A DNA stretch of 35,946 nucleotides from an uncultured Eubacteriales bacterium (GCA_934489945.1 CAKSSY010000010.1:1-35946), one strand, 5' to 3'; counted from the first letter of the stretch, positions 23,510-32,333 are shown. Made by a program: numbers and translations. The notes: generated from the sequence alone by a model not told the origin.

Positions 23510-25048
23510 TTGGAGTCAAAAAGGAAGGAAAGTCACAAGAGCGGTATTCGTGTTCGGTGGAAGCTTTTTGCTTTATTGCTTTCATTCGTTATTTTTATGC
23601 TTGCTGTAATTTGGCTATTGCAGATAAAGATGCTTGGAAGTTTTTATAAAAACGCAAAATACCGGGAACTGAAAACCATTTCTGGAATTCTGGAAAACTG
23701 CCTTGATACCGATTTGTTGGATGATGTTGTAAACTCCTGCGCGATCGACTATGTGACCTGTATTCGTATTTTTAAAAAAAACGACGATAAAACTTTTATA
23801 GAGGCTGCCAGTGCAGATGTGACTGTAAATTGTGTGATTCATCACTTGACACAGGACAAATTGCAAAAATATTACCAGTTAACATTGGAACGCGACGGAG
23901 TATACTCCGATACCCAGGAAATACGTCATCAAATCGGTAGCTTTTGGAGTGGGGAGAATGAACATACCACAAAACTGTTTGAAGTGATTCGAAACGATGA
24001 AAAAGCGTATGGAATTGTGTATAATCGTTTGCTCACAAGCGCAGGCGGTACAGAGTATATGATTATGCTAAATTCGGAATTGACCCCTGTAAATGCAACG
24101 GTTAAAACTCTCAAGACCCAGTTTATATGGATCAGTGTTGTTTTGATTTGCGGAGCCTTTTTACTTGCTTTTTTCATTTCCCGAAACATTTCACGTCCTA
24201 TATCGGACATGAACAAAGCGGCAAAGCAGTTGGCTCTCGGTCGTTACGATGTTGATTTCCGTGGATATGGTTATCGGGAAATCCGTGAACTTGGAGACAG
24301 TTTGAATTATGCGGCATCGGAACTATCCAAATTAGACAGTCTTCAGCAAGAATTGATTGCCAATGTTTCACACGATCTTCGCACCCCGCTGACTATGATT
24401 CGCGGCTATAGCGAAATGATTCGGGATATTCCGGGGGAAAATACGCCCGAAAATATGCAGGTTATCATTGATGAAACCACTCACTTGAGTGATCTTGTCA
24501 CCGATCTGTTGGATATATCCAAGTTGCGTGCCGGCTCACGAAAACCAACCCCGGAATTTTTTGATCTTACAGGAACAATCCGAGAAGTTATGGCAAGATA
24601 TGACAGACTCGTCAGCGCGGATGGGTATGAGATTGCCTTTCAGTGCGATCGTTCGGTCACGGTGTATGCCGACCGAATGATGATTCTTCAGGTTATCTAC
24701 AATCTCATAAATAACGCCATAAACTATGCAGGTGAAGATAAAAAAATCACTGTCACACAAGTGGTTCAGAATCAAAAGGTGAGAATTTCGGTGCGTGATA
24801 ATGGAAAGGGAATTGCCCCCGAGGACATTTGTCTCATATGGGACAGATATTATCGCGTTGATACTGTTCATAAACGAGCTGTTGTAGGATCCGGACTCGG
24901 TCTTTCAATTGTAAAAGGAATTCTTGAGTTGCATAAGGCTCACTACGGCGTGGAATCTGCTCTCGGTCACGGAAGCACTTTTTGGTTTGAACTGGAAATT
25001 ATCGAGCCAAAAAAAGAAAATAAAACCGGAGAAAAATATGAACAGTAA
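23510..25048 (+). CDS. Sensor histidine kinase (HAMP-HisKA-HATPase)
   Basis: The 512-residue kinase starts at TTG (23510) with AAGGGAAG 8 bp upstream. It has a basic N-terminus, TM1 (~17-37), an extracellular sensor region of ~165 residues, TM2 (~205-227), a HAMP linker (RPISDMNKAAKQLALGRYDV), HisKA with H288 (VSHDLRTPLT) and a HATPase domain with N box (NLINNAINYA), G1 (VRDNGKGIAPED) and G2 (VGSGLGLSIV). The large outer loop suggests it senses an envelope condition. Its last 11 nt overlap the sortase gene, so the stimulus may concern the cell surface, though that is inferred only from linkage. Confidence 0.95.
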   Translation: MESKRKESHKSGIRVRWKLFALLLSFVIFMLAVIWLLQIKMLGSFYKNAKYRELKTISGILENCLDTDLLDDVVNSCAIDYVTCIRIFKKNDDKTFIEAASADVTVNCVIHHLTQDKLQKYYQLTLERDGVYSDTQEIRHQIGSFWSGENEHTTKLFEVIRNDEKAYGIVYNRLLTSAGGTEYMIMLNSELTPVNATVKTLKTQFIWISVVLICGAFLLAFFISRNISRPISDMNKAAKQLALGRYDVDFRGYGYREIRELGDSLNYAASELSKLDSLQQELIANVSHDLRTPLTMIRGYSEMIRDIPGENTPENMQVIIDETTHLSDLVTDLLDISKLRAGSRKPTPEFFDLTGTIREVMARYDRLVSADGYEIAFQCDRSVTVYADRMMILQVIYNLINNAINYAGEDKKITVTQVVQNQKVRISVRDNGKGIAPEDICLIWDRYYRVDTVHKRAVVGSGLGLSIVKGILELHKAHYGVESALGHGSTFWFELEIIEPKKENKTGEKYEQ

Positions 25049-25832
25049 GTCAAAAGTCAGAATCATTCAATATTTTATTCTTACTCTTTGCGCCATTACA
25101 ATGGTTGTTTGCATTGTTTTTCTGTTTATTGCCCTGAAAGAGTACAGAGCAGCAAAAAATTTTTATGATGATATAACGATGCCAATTGATACGTTTGAAA
25201 TCGAACCGGGAGAACTTTCATCGGAAACGGTACCTGAACACATAAGTCAATTACTGATATCCTATCGGAAAATCCAAAAACAATACCCCAATATTGTAGG
25301 TTATATCAATATTCCGGCTGTTTCGATCTGCTATCCTGTGGTCCAGGGAACCGACAATGAGTATTATACGACACATCTTATTTCGGGAGAGGAAAACAAA
25401 AGCGGATCCATTTTTCTCGACTTTCGTGTGAATTCCGATCCGTCGCTTGCCAAAAATCTGATTGTGTATGGACATAATATGAACAATCGCACAATGTTTC
25501 ATAATATTCGCAATTTGTTTGAGGAAGATATTTTTCGAAATGTTCAGATCGAGTATGTTTGTGATGCGGGAGTTTTTGTTTATAATTCACTCTCTATTTA
25601 TGTTACCGATACAAGTGATCTGTATCATGCGTATGATTTTGAAAATGAAGAAACTTTTTCCCGTTTTGTTGCAGATCGTGCTTCCGCTTCACGTATTCCG
25701 GCAGAATATGATTCGGTCAGCAATCTTATTACACTTGTCACCTGTAGCAATTCCGCTACCAATCAGAATCAGCGTTTCATTTTCCATGGAAAGTTAATTA
25801 AATCCTATACGGACTTCGGAGAAATCACATGA
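25038..25832 (+). CDS. srtB: Class B sortase
   Basis: Sortases cleave cell-wall sorting motifs and attach surface proteins to peptidoglycan. I chose the ATG at 25038 (GGAGAAAAAT upstream), inside the last codons of the kinase; the open frame upstream to 24924 lies wholly within the kinase gene. The 264-residue protein has one N-terminal transmembrane helix (~9-33) and a SrtB catalytic core: H146 in IVYGHNMNN, C236 in LVTCSNS and R246 in NQRFIF. The YPNIVGYINIPAVSICYPVVQG segment is typical of class B. No LPxTG- or NPQTN-type substrate is encoded in this window. It overlaps both neighbours (kinase by 11 nt, methyltransferase by 4 nt). Confidence 0.93.
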   Translation: MNSKSKVRIIQYFILTLCAITMVVCIVFLFIALKEYRAAKNFYDDITMPIDTFEIEPGELSSETVPEHISQLLISYRKIQKQYPNIVGYINIPAVSICYPVVQGTDNEYYTTHLISGEENKSGSIFLDFRVNSDPSLAKNLIVYGHNMNNRTMFHNIRNLFEEDIFRNVQIEYVCDAGVFVYNSLSIYVTDTSDLYHAYDFENEETFSRFVADRASASRIPAEYDSVSNLITLVTCSNSATNQNQRFIFHGKLIKSYTDFGEIT

Positions 25833-26680
25833 ACGAAATGATTTTACATGCTTTGCGTTGCCCCGTTTGTCATTCCGATTTGGAAATAGGCAATCATGGC
25901 AAAAGCCTTGTTTGCCTCGGCGGAGAAAAACGTCATCATTGTTATGATTTTTCTTCTGCGGGATATGTCAATTTTGCACCGCCGTCTCAAAGTCATTCCG
26001 GTGATTCAAAAGAGGCGGTTCGTTCCCGTACCAATTTTTTGGAAAAGGGATTTTACACTCCTGTACGTAATGCGATCGCGGAGGCGGTCAAAAAATATTC
26101 GTCCGGACTGACGGTGGATGCCGGATGTGGCGAAGGGTATTATACCAATGGCATTTCTGAATTTTCAAAAGCCGTTATCGGATTTGATCTGTCAAAATAC
26201 GGAGTTGATGCGGCGGCAAAAAAAGCCGGAAAGAATCATATTGCAAATGTTTTTTTCGGGGTTGCCGGGATTTATGATATGCCGCTTTTTGACAATTGTG
26301 TTGATGGAATCGTCAGCATTTTTGCTCCTTGCGCTACCGGAGAGTTTAACAGAGTTCTGAAAGAAAACGGTGTATTGATTGTGGCAGGAGCCGGTAAGGA
26401 TCATCTGTTGGGAATGAAATCGGCAGTTTACGAGGCGGTTTATCGAAATACAGAACGCGTCGATATGCCAACAAATATGGAGAGGGTCGAGGAAAAAGAA
26501 ATAAAATACAATATATCTTTATCTGACAATCAAGAAATCATGAACCTCTTCTCCATGACACCATATTATTATCGAACAAGCGAAACGGATTTTGCTAAGT
26601 TAAAAGGAATGGATAAATTGACAACTCCCGTTAATGTTTTTGTACGCGTCTATCGAAAAAAGAAAGGGGTTCAAATATGA
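25829..26680 (+). CDS. rlmA: 23S rRNA (guanine-N1)-methyltransferase, RlmA family
   Basis: The 283-residue protein resembles RlmA, which methylates G745 or G748 in helix 35 of 23S rRNA. The N-terminal zinc ribbon shows C11-x2-C14, C29 and H37, followed by YDFSSAGYVNFAPP, equivalent to the family's HSFD-x-AK-x-GYVNLL. The Zn site has about four extra residues (GEKR) between C29 and the histidine compared with the usual CPxGH. A Rossmann SAM-binding domain follows with TVDAGCGEGYYT (~95-106) and FDLSKYGVDAAAKKA. It overlaps sortase and the next gene by 4 nt each. Linkage of an rRNA methyltransferase to a surface operon is odd. Family call is firm; target base G745 versus G748 is not decided. 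Confidence 0.88.
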   Translation: MNEMILHALRCPVCHSDLEIGNHGKSLVCLGGEKRHHCYDFSSAGYVNFAPPSQSHSGDSKEAVRSRTNFLEKGFYTPVRNAIAEAVKKYSSGLTVDAGCGEGYYTNGISEFSKAVIGFDLSKYGVDAAAKKAGKNHIANVFFGVAGIYDMPLFDNCVDGIVSIFAPCATGEFNRVLKENGVLIVAGAGKDHLLGMKSAVYEAVYRNTERVDMPTNMERVEEKEIKYNISLSDNQEIMNLFSMTPYYYRTSETDFAKLKGMDKLTTPVNVFVRVYRKKKGVQI

Positions 26681-27393
26681 AATTTTCACTTTGTGTTCCG
26701 ATGTATAATGAGTCGTCCATTATTGAAGCTACGGCAAAAACCCTCTCGAAATATATGTCCGAAAATTTTGTTGATTATGAAATATTGTTTTCTGATGACG
26801 GTTCTACTGACGGCTCGTCTGATATTGTCATTTTGTTGGCACTCCCTCATGTTCGGGTTCTGAGATATGAAAAAAATCGCGGAAAGGGGGCTGCTGTCAG
26901 AGCGGCAGTACTCGCCTCTTCTGGTGATATTGTGATGTTTACAGATTCCGATTTGGCTTATGGTACAGAGGTGATCGGTCGTGTGGCAAAGATATTTGAG
27001 GAACATCCGGAATACGATGCCATAATCGGGTCCCGCAATCTCAGAAAAGATGGCTATGAAGGGTATACTTTTCTCCGAAAATTAGCATCCAAAATTTATA
27101 TCAAAGTGTTGTGTGTGGCAGGTGGGTTAAAGCTCTCGGATTCTCAATGCGGTTGTAAGGCGTTTCGCAACAATACGGCAAAAGCAATTTTTTCTCACTG
27201 TGAAACAGACGGTTTTGCGTTTGATTTTGAAGCTATTATGATCGGAACACGACTTGGTGCCCGTTTCTTTGAAATGCCTGTGAAAATCATCAATCATCGG
27301 GAGTCGAAAATTCATGTTTTGTCTGATTCGGTTAAAATGATAGGCGACCTGAGAAAAATGAAAAAGCGGGTCGCAAAACTAGAACTCAATTAA
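26677..27393 (+). CDS. GT2 glycosyltransferase (dolichyl-phosphate glucosyltransferase/DPM-like)
   Basis: The 238-residue GT-A enzyme has the N-terminal CVPMYNES, the nucleotide-sugar loop FSDDGSTDGS, KNRGKGAAVR, and the metal-binding DxD motif D90-S91-D92 (FTDSDLAYG). The segment KLSDSQCGCKAFR is typical of the Alg5/DPG-synthase branch, which transfers glucose or mannose to polyprenyl phosphate. It has no transmembrane helix, so it would act at the inner face and need a separate flippase and glycosyltransferase. It is last in the overlapped operon (4 nt with rlmA). The product could serve a surface glycan or lipoteichoic-acid-type decoration; that is inference. Confidence 0.88.
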   Translation: MKFSLCVPMYNESSIIEATAKTLSKYMSENFVDYEILFSDDGSTDGSSDIVILLALPHVRVLRYEKNRGKGAAVRAAVLASSGDIVMFTDSDLAYGTEVIGRVAKIFEEHPEYDAIIGSRNLRKDGYEGYTFLRKLASKIYIKVLCVAGGLKLSDSQCGCKAFRNNTAKAIFSHCETDGFAFDFEAIMIGTRLGARFFEMPVKIINHRESKIHVLSDSVKMIGDLRKMKKRVAKLELN

Positions 27394-27451
27394 AACGAAA
27401 CTGCCCCTGTTTGTTTTTGGAGCAAATCGGCATAAATTCAGAAATTCTCTA

Positions 27452-27480
27452 TTGCAAATTTCAGAAATCTGTGCTATACT
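27452..27480 (+). promoter_or_regulatory. Promoter for rbfA-nrnA-asnA
   Basis: TTGCAA (27452-27457) and TATACT (27475-27480) are 17 bp apart, ~70 bp before rbfA. The preceding 60 bp after the GT2 stop shows no convincing terminator, so some read-through from the upstream operon is possible. Confidence 0.7.
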
Positions 27481-27557
27481 ATTATAGTTAAGATATAATG
27501 CCGGATTTTTTCCGATGCATTCTGAATCAGGAAGGATGGCATTTGCCGAGAAACATT

Positions 27558-27968
27558 ATGGCAAACTACAGACGCGAAAGAATAAATGATGAAGTACAGA
27601 AAACATTGTCTTTGATTATCAGAGATGTCAAGGATCCTAGAGTCAGCGGATCTATGATCTGCATAACCGGGGTAGAAGTTACACCAGATCTGAAATACGC
27701 AAAAGTTTATTATTCGGTTTTGGGAGGCGAAAAAAAAGAAGTAGCAAAGGGACTTAAATCCGTAGCCGGCTATGTAAGAAGAAGAGTGGCGGAATCACTG
27801 AATCTGCGGGTTACACCGGAATTCACATTCTATTTGGATGAATCGGTGGAAAGAGGAGCACGCATTGCCGGAATCTTGAATTCACTCACATATTCCGATG
27901 ACACTATTGAGAATGAAAATGACGAACAGAAAGAAAACGAGGACGGAAACGATGGCGGGATCCACTGA
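27558..27968 (+). CDS. rbfA: Ribosome-binding factor A
   Basis: The 136-residue KH-fold protein aids 30S subunit maturation at the 16S 5' helix. The family signatures are RINDEVQKTLSLIIRDVKDPRV, VTPDLKYAKVYYSVLG and FYLDESVERGARIAGIL. The C-terminal ~20 residues are acidic and Asn-rich and overlap the start of nrnA by 17 nt. The start is uncertain: ATG 27558 matches the usual N-terminus but lacks a clear Shine-Dalgarno, whereas TTG 27543 lies 7 bp after AGGAAGG and would add five residues. Association of rbfA with nrnA is a common Firmicute arrangement. Confidence 0.93.
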   Translation: MANYRRERINDEVQKTLSLIIRDVKDPRVSGSMICITGVEVTPDLKYAKVYYSVLGGEKKEVAKGLKSVAGYVRRRVAESLNLRVTPEFTFYLDESVERGARIAGILNSLTYSDDTIENENDEQKENEDGNDGGIH

Positions 27969-28962
27969 TTTCAAGAAGTTGAAGTTCGGCGATCTCTGTG
28001 AGAAATTGTCACATCCGAAAAACACGTTGATTCTGTTTCACGTGAGACCGGACGGCGACGCGGTTGGTTCTGCATTCGCTTTAAAACTTTTGCTTGAAGC
28101 TTCTGGGAGTCGGGCATGGTGTGTGTGTTCAAATGAAGTTCCACAGAGACTTTCGTTTTTAAGTGAAAAAATTCAATCAAGTGCACTCTTGGAGTCAATT
28201 CCGGAGGACTTCCAAATTGAACGGGTAATAGCCGTTGACACAGCATCCCCCTCACAGTTGGGAGATTTATATACACGTTTTGCCGGAAAAATTGATATGG
28301 AAATTGATCATCACAGTATGGGAGAACCATATGCCGATTACTGTATCGTGCCTACTGCGGCTGCAACTGGAGAGATTGTTTTTGATATTTCCCGGGAATT
28401 TTTGCGTCGTGGCATCATAAAAAGATTGCCCGACAAACTCGACTTTTGTCTTTATGCTGCAATCAGTTCTGATACAGGATGTTTCAAGTATTCCAACGTT
28501 ACTCCTAAAACACATATTCGATCGGCAGAACTTTTAAAATCCGGTATTGATACAGCGCACATCAATCAATTATTGTTTGACTCCAAGTCCATGGAAGTTC
28601 TTGCGGTGGAAAAAGCAGGATTTGATACAATCAAAATGTTTCACAACCGGAAAATTGCCGTTGTCTACTTCACATATGATATGAAATGTAAGCTCGGGGT
28701 TCTCGATGAGCACTTGGAAACTCTTATTGATGTTGCCAGATCGGTGGAGGGAGTAGAGGTGGCGGTTGCGATTCGTCAGCAGACAGCTGATAAAGTTTTT
28801 CGCATTTCCACTCGTTCGACGGGAACAGTAGATGTTTCGATTGTGTGTGCTGCCTTTGGTGGTGGAGGTCATGTCAGAGCTTCCGGGTGCACCATTGTAG
28901 CAGACAGCATTGAACATGCCGCTGATCTTGTAGTGGCAGAAATAGAAAAACAAATGAAATAA
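27952..28962 (+). CDS. nrnA: DHH/DHHA1 phosphoesterase (NrnA-type nanoRNase/pAp phosphatase)
   Basis: The chosen start ATG (27952) has GAGG 8 bp upstream and lies inside the end of rbfA; the open frame begins further up (27898) only within rbfA. The 336-residue protein has the DHH catalytic motifs: H30-x3-D34-G-D36 (HVRPDGDAVGS), D96 (AVDTAS), D119-H120-H121 (EIDHHSMG) and, in the DHHA1 domain, GGGGHVRASG (~G303-H307). NrnA degrades 2-5-nt RNA and dephosphorylates pAp in the cytoplasm. The rbfA-nrnA pair fits the Firmicute context. The alternative, a c-di-AMP phosphodiesterase, is less likely because no PAS/GGDEF membrane part is present. Confidence 0.93.
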   Translation: MAGSTDFKKLKFGDLCEKLSHPKNTLILFHVRPDGDAVGSAFALKLLLEASGSRAWCVCSNEVPQRLSFLSEKIQSSALLESIPEDFQIERVIAVDTASPSQLGDLYTRFAGKIDMEIDHHSMGEPYADYCIVPTAAATGEIVFDISREFLRRGIIKRLPDKLDFCLYAAISSDTGCFKYSNVTPKTHIRSAELLKSGIDTAHINQLLFDSKSMEVLAVEKAGFDTIKMFHNRKIAVVYFTYDMKCKLGVLDEHLETLIDVARSVEGVEVAVAIRQQTADKVFRISTRSTGTVDVSIVCAAFGGGGHVRASGCTIVADSIEHAADLVVAEIEKQMK

Positions 28963-28985
28963 ACCGGAACGAAAGGTCAAAAAAT

Positions 28986-29984
28986 ATGTATCAATCATTA
29001 TTGGATATTAAAGGAACTCAACTTGCCATTAAAAGTTGCAAAGACTTTTTTGAAAGAGAACTGGCAAAAAATCTGAAATTGATTCGCGTGAGTGCACCGC
29101 TTTTTGTTTTGCCGGAATCAGGATTAAATGATTGCCTGAATGGTGTGGAACGTCCGGTAGAATTCGATCTGTTAGAGACTGGGAAAAATGTCCAGATTGT
29201 GCAATCTTTGGCGAAATGGAAGAGATACGCTCTCGGAAAATACAAATTTAATCCCGGTGAAGGGCTTTATACGGATATGAATGCCATTCGGCGTGATGAA
29301 TCTACGGATGCGATTCATTCTGTCTATGTAGACCAGTGGGACTGGGAGAAGGTAATTACCAAAGAAGAACGATCCATTGATACGCTGAAAAAGACGGTTG
29401 AAAAAATATATGCAACTCTTCTTTCCACAGAAAAATATATGACGGGACTATACTCGGAACTTGCCGAAGCCTTTCGCAGAAATCCGATGCCGGAAACAAT
29501 CACTTTTCTTACAACGCAAGAGCTTGAAGATCGTTATCCTACATATACTCCCAAAGAGCGTGAAAACGCTGTTGCCAAGGAATACGGGGCAGTGTGCCTT
29601 ATGCAGATTGGCGGCAAGTTGAAATCCGGCAAAAAACACGACGGCAGATCTCCCGATTATGATGATTGGAGCATGAATTGCGATATCATTTTATATTTTG
29701 ACGTTTTGGATATGGCATTTGAAATTTCAAGCATGGGAATACGCGTCGACGAAGTGTCTCTTATGAGACAGCTTGACGAAGCTGGATGCTCAGAGAGAAG
29801 TCAGCTTGAATTTCACAAAGCAATTTTGGAAAAGCGTCTCCCGTATTCAATCGGCGGAGGGATCGGACAGTCAAGGCTCTGTATGTATTTCTTGAAAAAG
29901 ATGCACATTGGCGAAGTTCAGGTTTCGGTATGGCCAGAAGAAGAGGAGAAAGCCCTTCGCGCACAAGGGTGTTATTTGTTGTAA
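28986..29984 (+). CDS. asnA: Aspartate-ammonia ligase (asparagine synthetase A)
   Basis: AsnA makes asparagine from aspartate, ammonia and ATP, unlike glutamine-dependent AsnB. The 332-residue protein matches the family length (~330). It has the class-II-tRNA-synthetase-like motifs RVSAPLFVLPESGLND, KWKRYALGKY, DQWDWEKVI, RSPDYDDW and the closing SIGGGIGQSRLCMY. It starts 23 bp after nrnA with a weak site (GAAAGG) and is followed by a stem-loop terminator. The convergent neighbour is glutamine synthetase, so two ammonia-fixing enzymes lie end to end. Confidence 0.97.
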   Translation: MYQSLLDIKGTQLAIKSCKDFFERELAKNLKLIRVSAPLFVLPESGLNDCLNGVERPVEFDLLETGKNVQIVQSLAKWKRYALGKYKFNPGEGLYTDMNAIRRDESTDAIHSVYVDQWDWEKVITKEERSIDTLKKTVEKIYATLLSTEKYMTGLYSELAEAFRRNPMPETITFLTTQELEDRYPTYTPKERENAVAKEYGAVCLMQIGGKLKSGKKHDGRSPDYDDWSMNCDIILYFDVLDMAFEISSMGIRVDEVSLMRQLDEAGCSERSQLEFHKAILEKRLPYSIGGGIGQSRLCMYFLKKMHIGEVQVSVWPEEEEKALRAQGCYLL

Positions 29985-30015
29985 AAGAACAGAAATTGTA
30001 AACGCAAAATCCACC

Positions 30016-30058
30016 AAAAAACAGAAGCGGAAATCAAAAGATTAGGCTTCTGTTTTTT
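30016..30058 (+). terminator. Terminator of rbfA-nrnA-asnA operon
   Basis: AAAAAACAGAAGC (30016-30028) and GCTTCTGTTTTTT (30046-30058) form a 13-bp perfect stem with a 17-nt loop; the six Ts form the exit tract. It begins 31 bp after the asnA stop. Confidence 0.85.
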
Positions 30059-30103
30059 GCAATTTCAACTTTTCGTTCTTCTTGTGTTGAAGAATTTATA
30101 TAA

Positions 30104-30138
30104 AAACATCCCATCGATGTAGAGTCGTTGGGATGTTT
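30104..30138 (-). terminator. Terminator of glnN
   Basis: AAACATCCCA (30104-30113) and TGGGATGTTT (30129-30138) are perfect arms around 15 nt. Read leftward, the stem is followed by a T-rich tract (TTTTTATATAAA), placing it just after the glnN stop at 30146. Confidence 0.8.
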
Positions 30139-30145
30139 ATGTATT

Positions 30146-32245
30146 TTAAATGCCGAACAACATTTCGCCGTATGTCGGAAACGGCCAGTGTACGGTATCG
30201 GTAAGCGATTCCATTTCATCGGCTGTTGCACGAAGTCTTGTCATCAGCGGAATTACCGTGTCACGATACACTTCCGCTTTTTTTTCATGATCCGATTCTT
30301 CCGAGGCTTTTGTCTCAACATTTTTAAGGTTTTCTGTCAAACGAAAAGCGTCGCGATTCAAAGCAGAAAGGCGTTCTGCCAATTTTCTTTCAACCGTAGC
30401 CGCCGTATCGGAAAGACCTGCCTGCTTTTTGGCAACAATACCGTTGGAAAGCTCTTTCGTGTAGTTGTTGACCGCGGGAATAATATCGTGAATGGTCATA
30501 TCAAGCATTGTTAAGGCTTCAATGTTAATAATTTTGGAGTAATTCTCAAAGAATATATCGCGGCGTGAAGAAATTTCCGTGCGGTTCATAACACCGTGCT
30601 TCTGAAATAGCTTTACATTTTCCGGCAAATCAAAAAGTTTATAGGCAGCAACCGAATCCCGAAGATTGGGAAGACCACGTTCCGCAGCCTCTTTTTCCCA
30701 TTCTACCGAATAACCGTTGCCGCGGAAAATAATCCGACGGTGGGCGATGAAGGTCTCTTTGATAATTGCTGTCACTTCTTTATCAAATTTGTCCGAAGAT
30801 ACTTTTTCCAGTCTGTCCGCGAAAAGTTGAAGTTCTTCAGCAACGGCGGTATTCAGCACAATATTCGGCATGGCAATATTCTGTGAGGAGCCGACCATAC
30901 GGAACTCAAATTTGTTTCCTGTAAAAGCGAAGGGAGAAGTTCGATTGCGATCAGTTGTGTCTTTACGGAATACAGGAACAGTCGGAACGCCGAGATCCAT
31001 CATGCTGGCGTTGCTTGACTTATACGAGGTTCCTTCCACAATGGAATTGATGACCGCCTCAATCTCCTCACCGAGAAACATAGAGACGATGGCGGGTGGT
31101 GCTTCATCAGCTCCGAGTCTGTGATCATTTCCTGCATATGCTGTTGAAATGCGAAGCAGAGAGGCATATTCGTCAACGGCTTTGACAACCGCCGCAAGGA
31201 AAAGAAGAAATTGTGCGTTTTCTTCCGGTGTTTTTCCAGGATCAAGCAAATTTTTACCTGTGTCTGTGGCAAGAGACCAGTTGTTGTGCTTTCCGGAACC
31301 GTTTACTCCATCAAACGGCTTTTCATGAAGCAGACACTCCAATCCATTTCGTTGAGCAACCAATTTCATACATTCCATGGTCAAAAGATTTTGGTCGACG
31401 GCAAGATTTGTTGTAATAAAAATCGGAGCCAACTCATGTTGTGCAGGTGCCACCTCATTGTGTTTGGTCTTGGCGTTGATTCCAAGTTTCCAAAGCTCCT
31501 CATCAAGTTCGTTCATAAATTTGCTGATTCTGGGTTTTAACGGACCGAAATAGTGATCTTCCAGCTCCTGTCCTTTGGGAGCAGAGGATCCGAACAGAGT
31601 TCTTCCGCAGTAAAGCAGATCACGACGTCGATCATACATTTTTTTATCAATCAAAAAATATTCTTGTTCAGCACCTACTGTTGTATTAACTCGCTTGGTA
31701 ACCGTGTCCCCAAACAAACGGACAATACGAAGTGCCTCTTTACCAATCGCGTCCATAGAGCGCAACAAAGGTGTTTTGGAATCGAGGGCTTCACCGGTGT
31801 AAGCACAAAAGGCAGTGGGAATATACAAGGTATGACCTTTGACAAAAGCGTAGGAACCGGGATCCCATGCAGTATATCCGCGTGCTTCAAAAGTGGAGCG
31901 CAAACCGCCTGACGGGAAAGAGGAAGCATCCGATTCTCCCTTAATCAGTTCCTTGCCTGAGAACTCCATGACAATTTTTCCGCTTCCGACAGGAGAGATA
32001 AAAGCGTCGTGTTTTTCCGCAGTAACGCCGGTTAAGGGTTGAAACCAATGAGTATAGTGAGTAGCTCCTTTTTCGATTGCCCAATCTTTCATGGCGTTTG
32101 CTACAACATTGGCAATAGATGAATCTATGGTTTTTCCTTCGGCGATTGTTTTCGTTAGCGACTTATAGACATCGCGTGGCAGTTTTTCACGCATAACATC
32201 ATCGTTGAAAACCATACAACCGAACAAATCTGGCACATTCTTCAT
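30146..32245 (-). CDS. glnN: Glutamine synthetase type III (GSIII)
   Basis: The 699-residue enzyme assimilates ammonia into glutamine. Its length (~700 against ~450 for GSI) and motifs GAEQEYFLID, KHNEVAPAQHELAPIF, VNGSGKHNNWS and AGNDHRLGADEAPPAIVS are diagnostic of GSIII, common in gut Bacteroidetes and Clostridia. I chose the start at 32245 (MKNVPDLFGCMVFNDDVM) with AAGGA upstream because this matches the family N-terminus; the frame is open to 32278. No GlnR, TnrA or amtB is in the window. A near-consensus promoter just upstream suggests high, perhaps constitutive, expression. Confidence 0.97.
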   Translation of the reverse strand: MKNVPDLFGCMVFNDDVMREKLPRDVYKSLTKTIAEGKTIDSSIANVVANAMKDWAIEKGATHYTHWFQPLTGVTAEKHDAFISPVGSGKIVMEFSGKELIKGESDASSFPSGGLRSTFEARGYTAWDPGSYAFVKGHTLYIPTAFCAYTGEALDSKTPLLRSMDAIGKEALRIVRLFGDTVTKRVNTTVGAEQEYFLIDKKMYDRRRDLLYCGRTLFGSSAPKGQELEDHYFGPLKPRISKFMNELDEELWKLGINAKTKHNEVAPAQHELAPIFITTNLAVDQNLLTMECMKLVAQRNGLECLLHEKPFDGVNGSGKHNNWSLATDTGKNLLDPGKTPEENAQFLLFLAAVVKAVDEYASLLRISTAYAGNDHRLGADEAPPAIVSMFLGEEIEAVINSIVEGTSYKSSNASMMDLGVPTVPVFRKDTTDRNRTSPFAFTGNKFEFRMVGSSQNIAMPNIVLNTAVAEELQLFADRLEKVSSDKFDKEVTAIIKETFIAHRRIIFRGNGYSVEWEKEAAERGLPNLRDSVAAYKLFDLPENVKLFQKHGVMNRTEISSRRDIFFENYSKIINIEALTMLDMTIHDIIPAVNNYTKELSNGIVAKKQAGLSDTAATVERKLAERLSALNRDAFRLTENLKNVETKASEESDHEKKAEVYRDTVIPLMTRLRATADEMESLTDTVHWPFPTYGEMLFGI

Positions 32246-32279
32246 GAAGCGAAAGTTCCTTTCAGATAATAATGTCATA

Positions 32280-32308
32280 ATTATATACCCTTTTCAATTT
32301 TTTGTCAA
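32280..32308 (-). promoter_or_regulatory. Near-consensus promoter of glnN
   Basis: On the minus strand, TTGACA (32308-32303) and TATAAT (32285-32280), both 6/6, are 17 bp apart. The leader to the ATG at 32245 is about 30 bp, too short for a glutamine riboswitch. Confidence 0.88.
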
Positions 32309-32333
32309 CTTTTTTATAAAAGGAAGTTTGTTT

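Noticed and set aside
30001..30145. Two hairpins between asnA and glnN considered as one regulatory RNA
   Set aside because: Each fits a separate terminator facing its own gene; no further conserved structure is visible.
32246..32333. Glutamine riboswitch or GlnR operator upstream of glnN
   Set aside because: The leader is only ~30 nt and no TGTNA-type palindrome is seen; the region holds just the promoter and a Shine-Dalgarno sequence.
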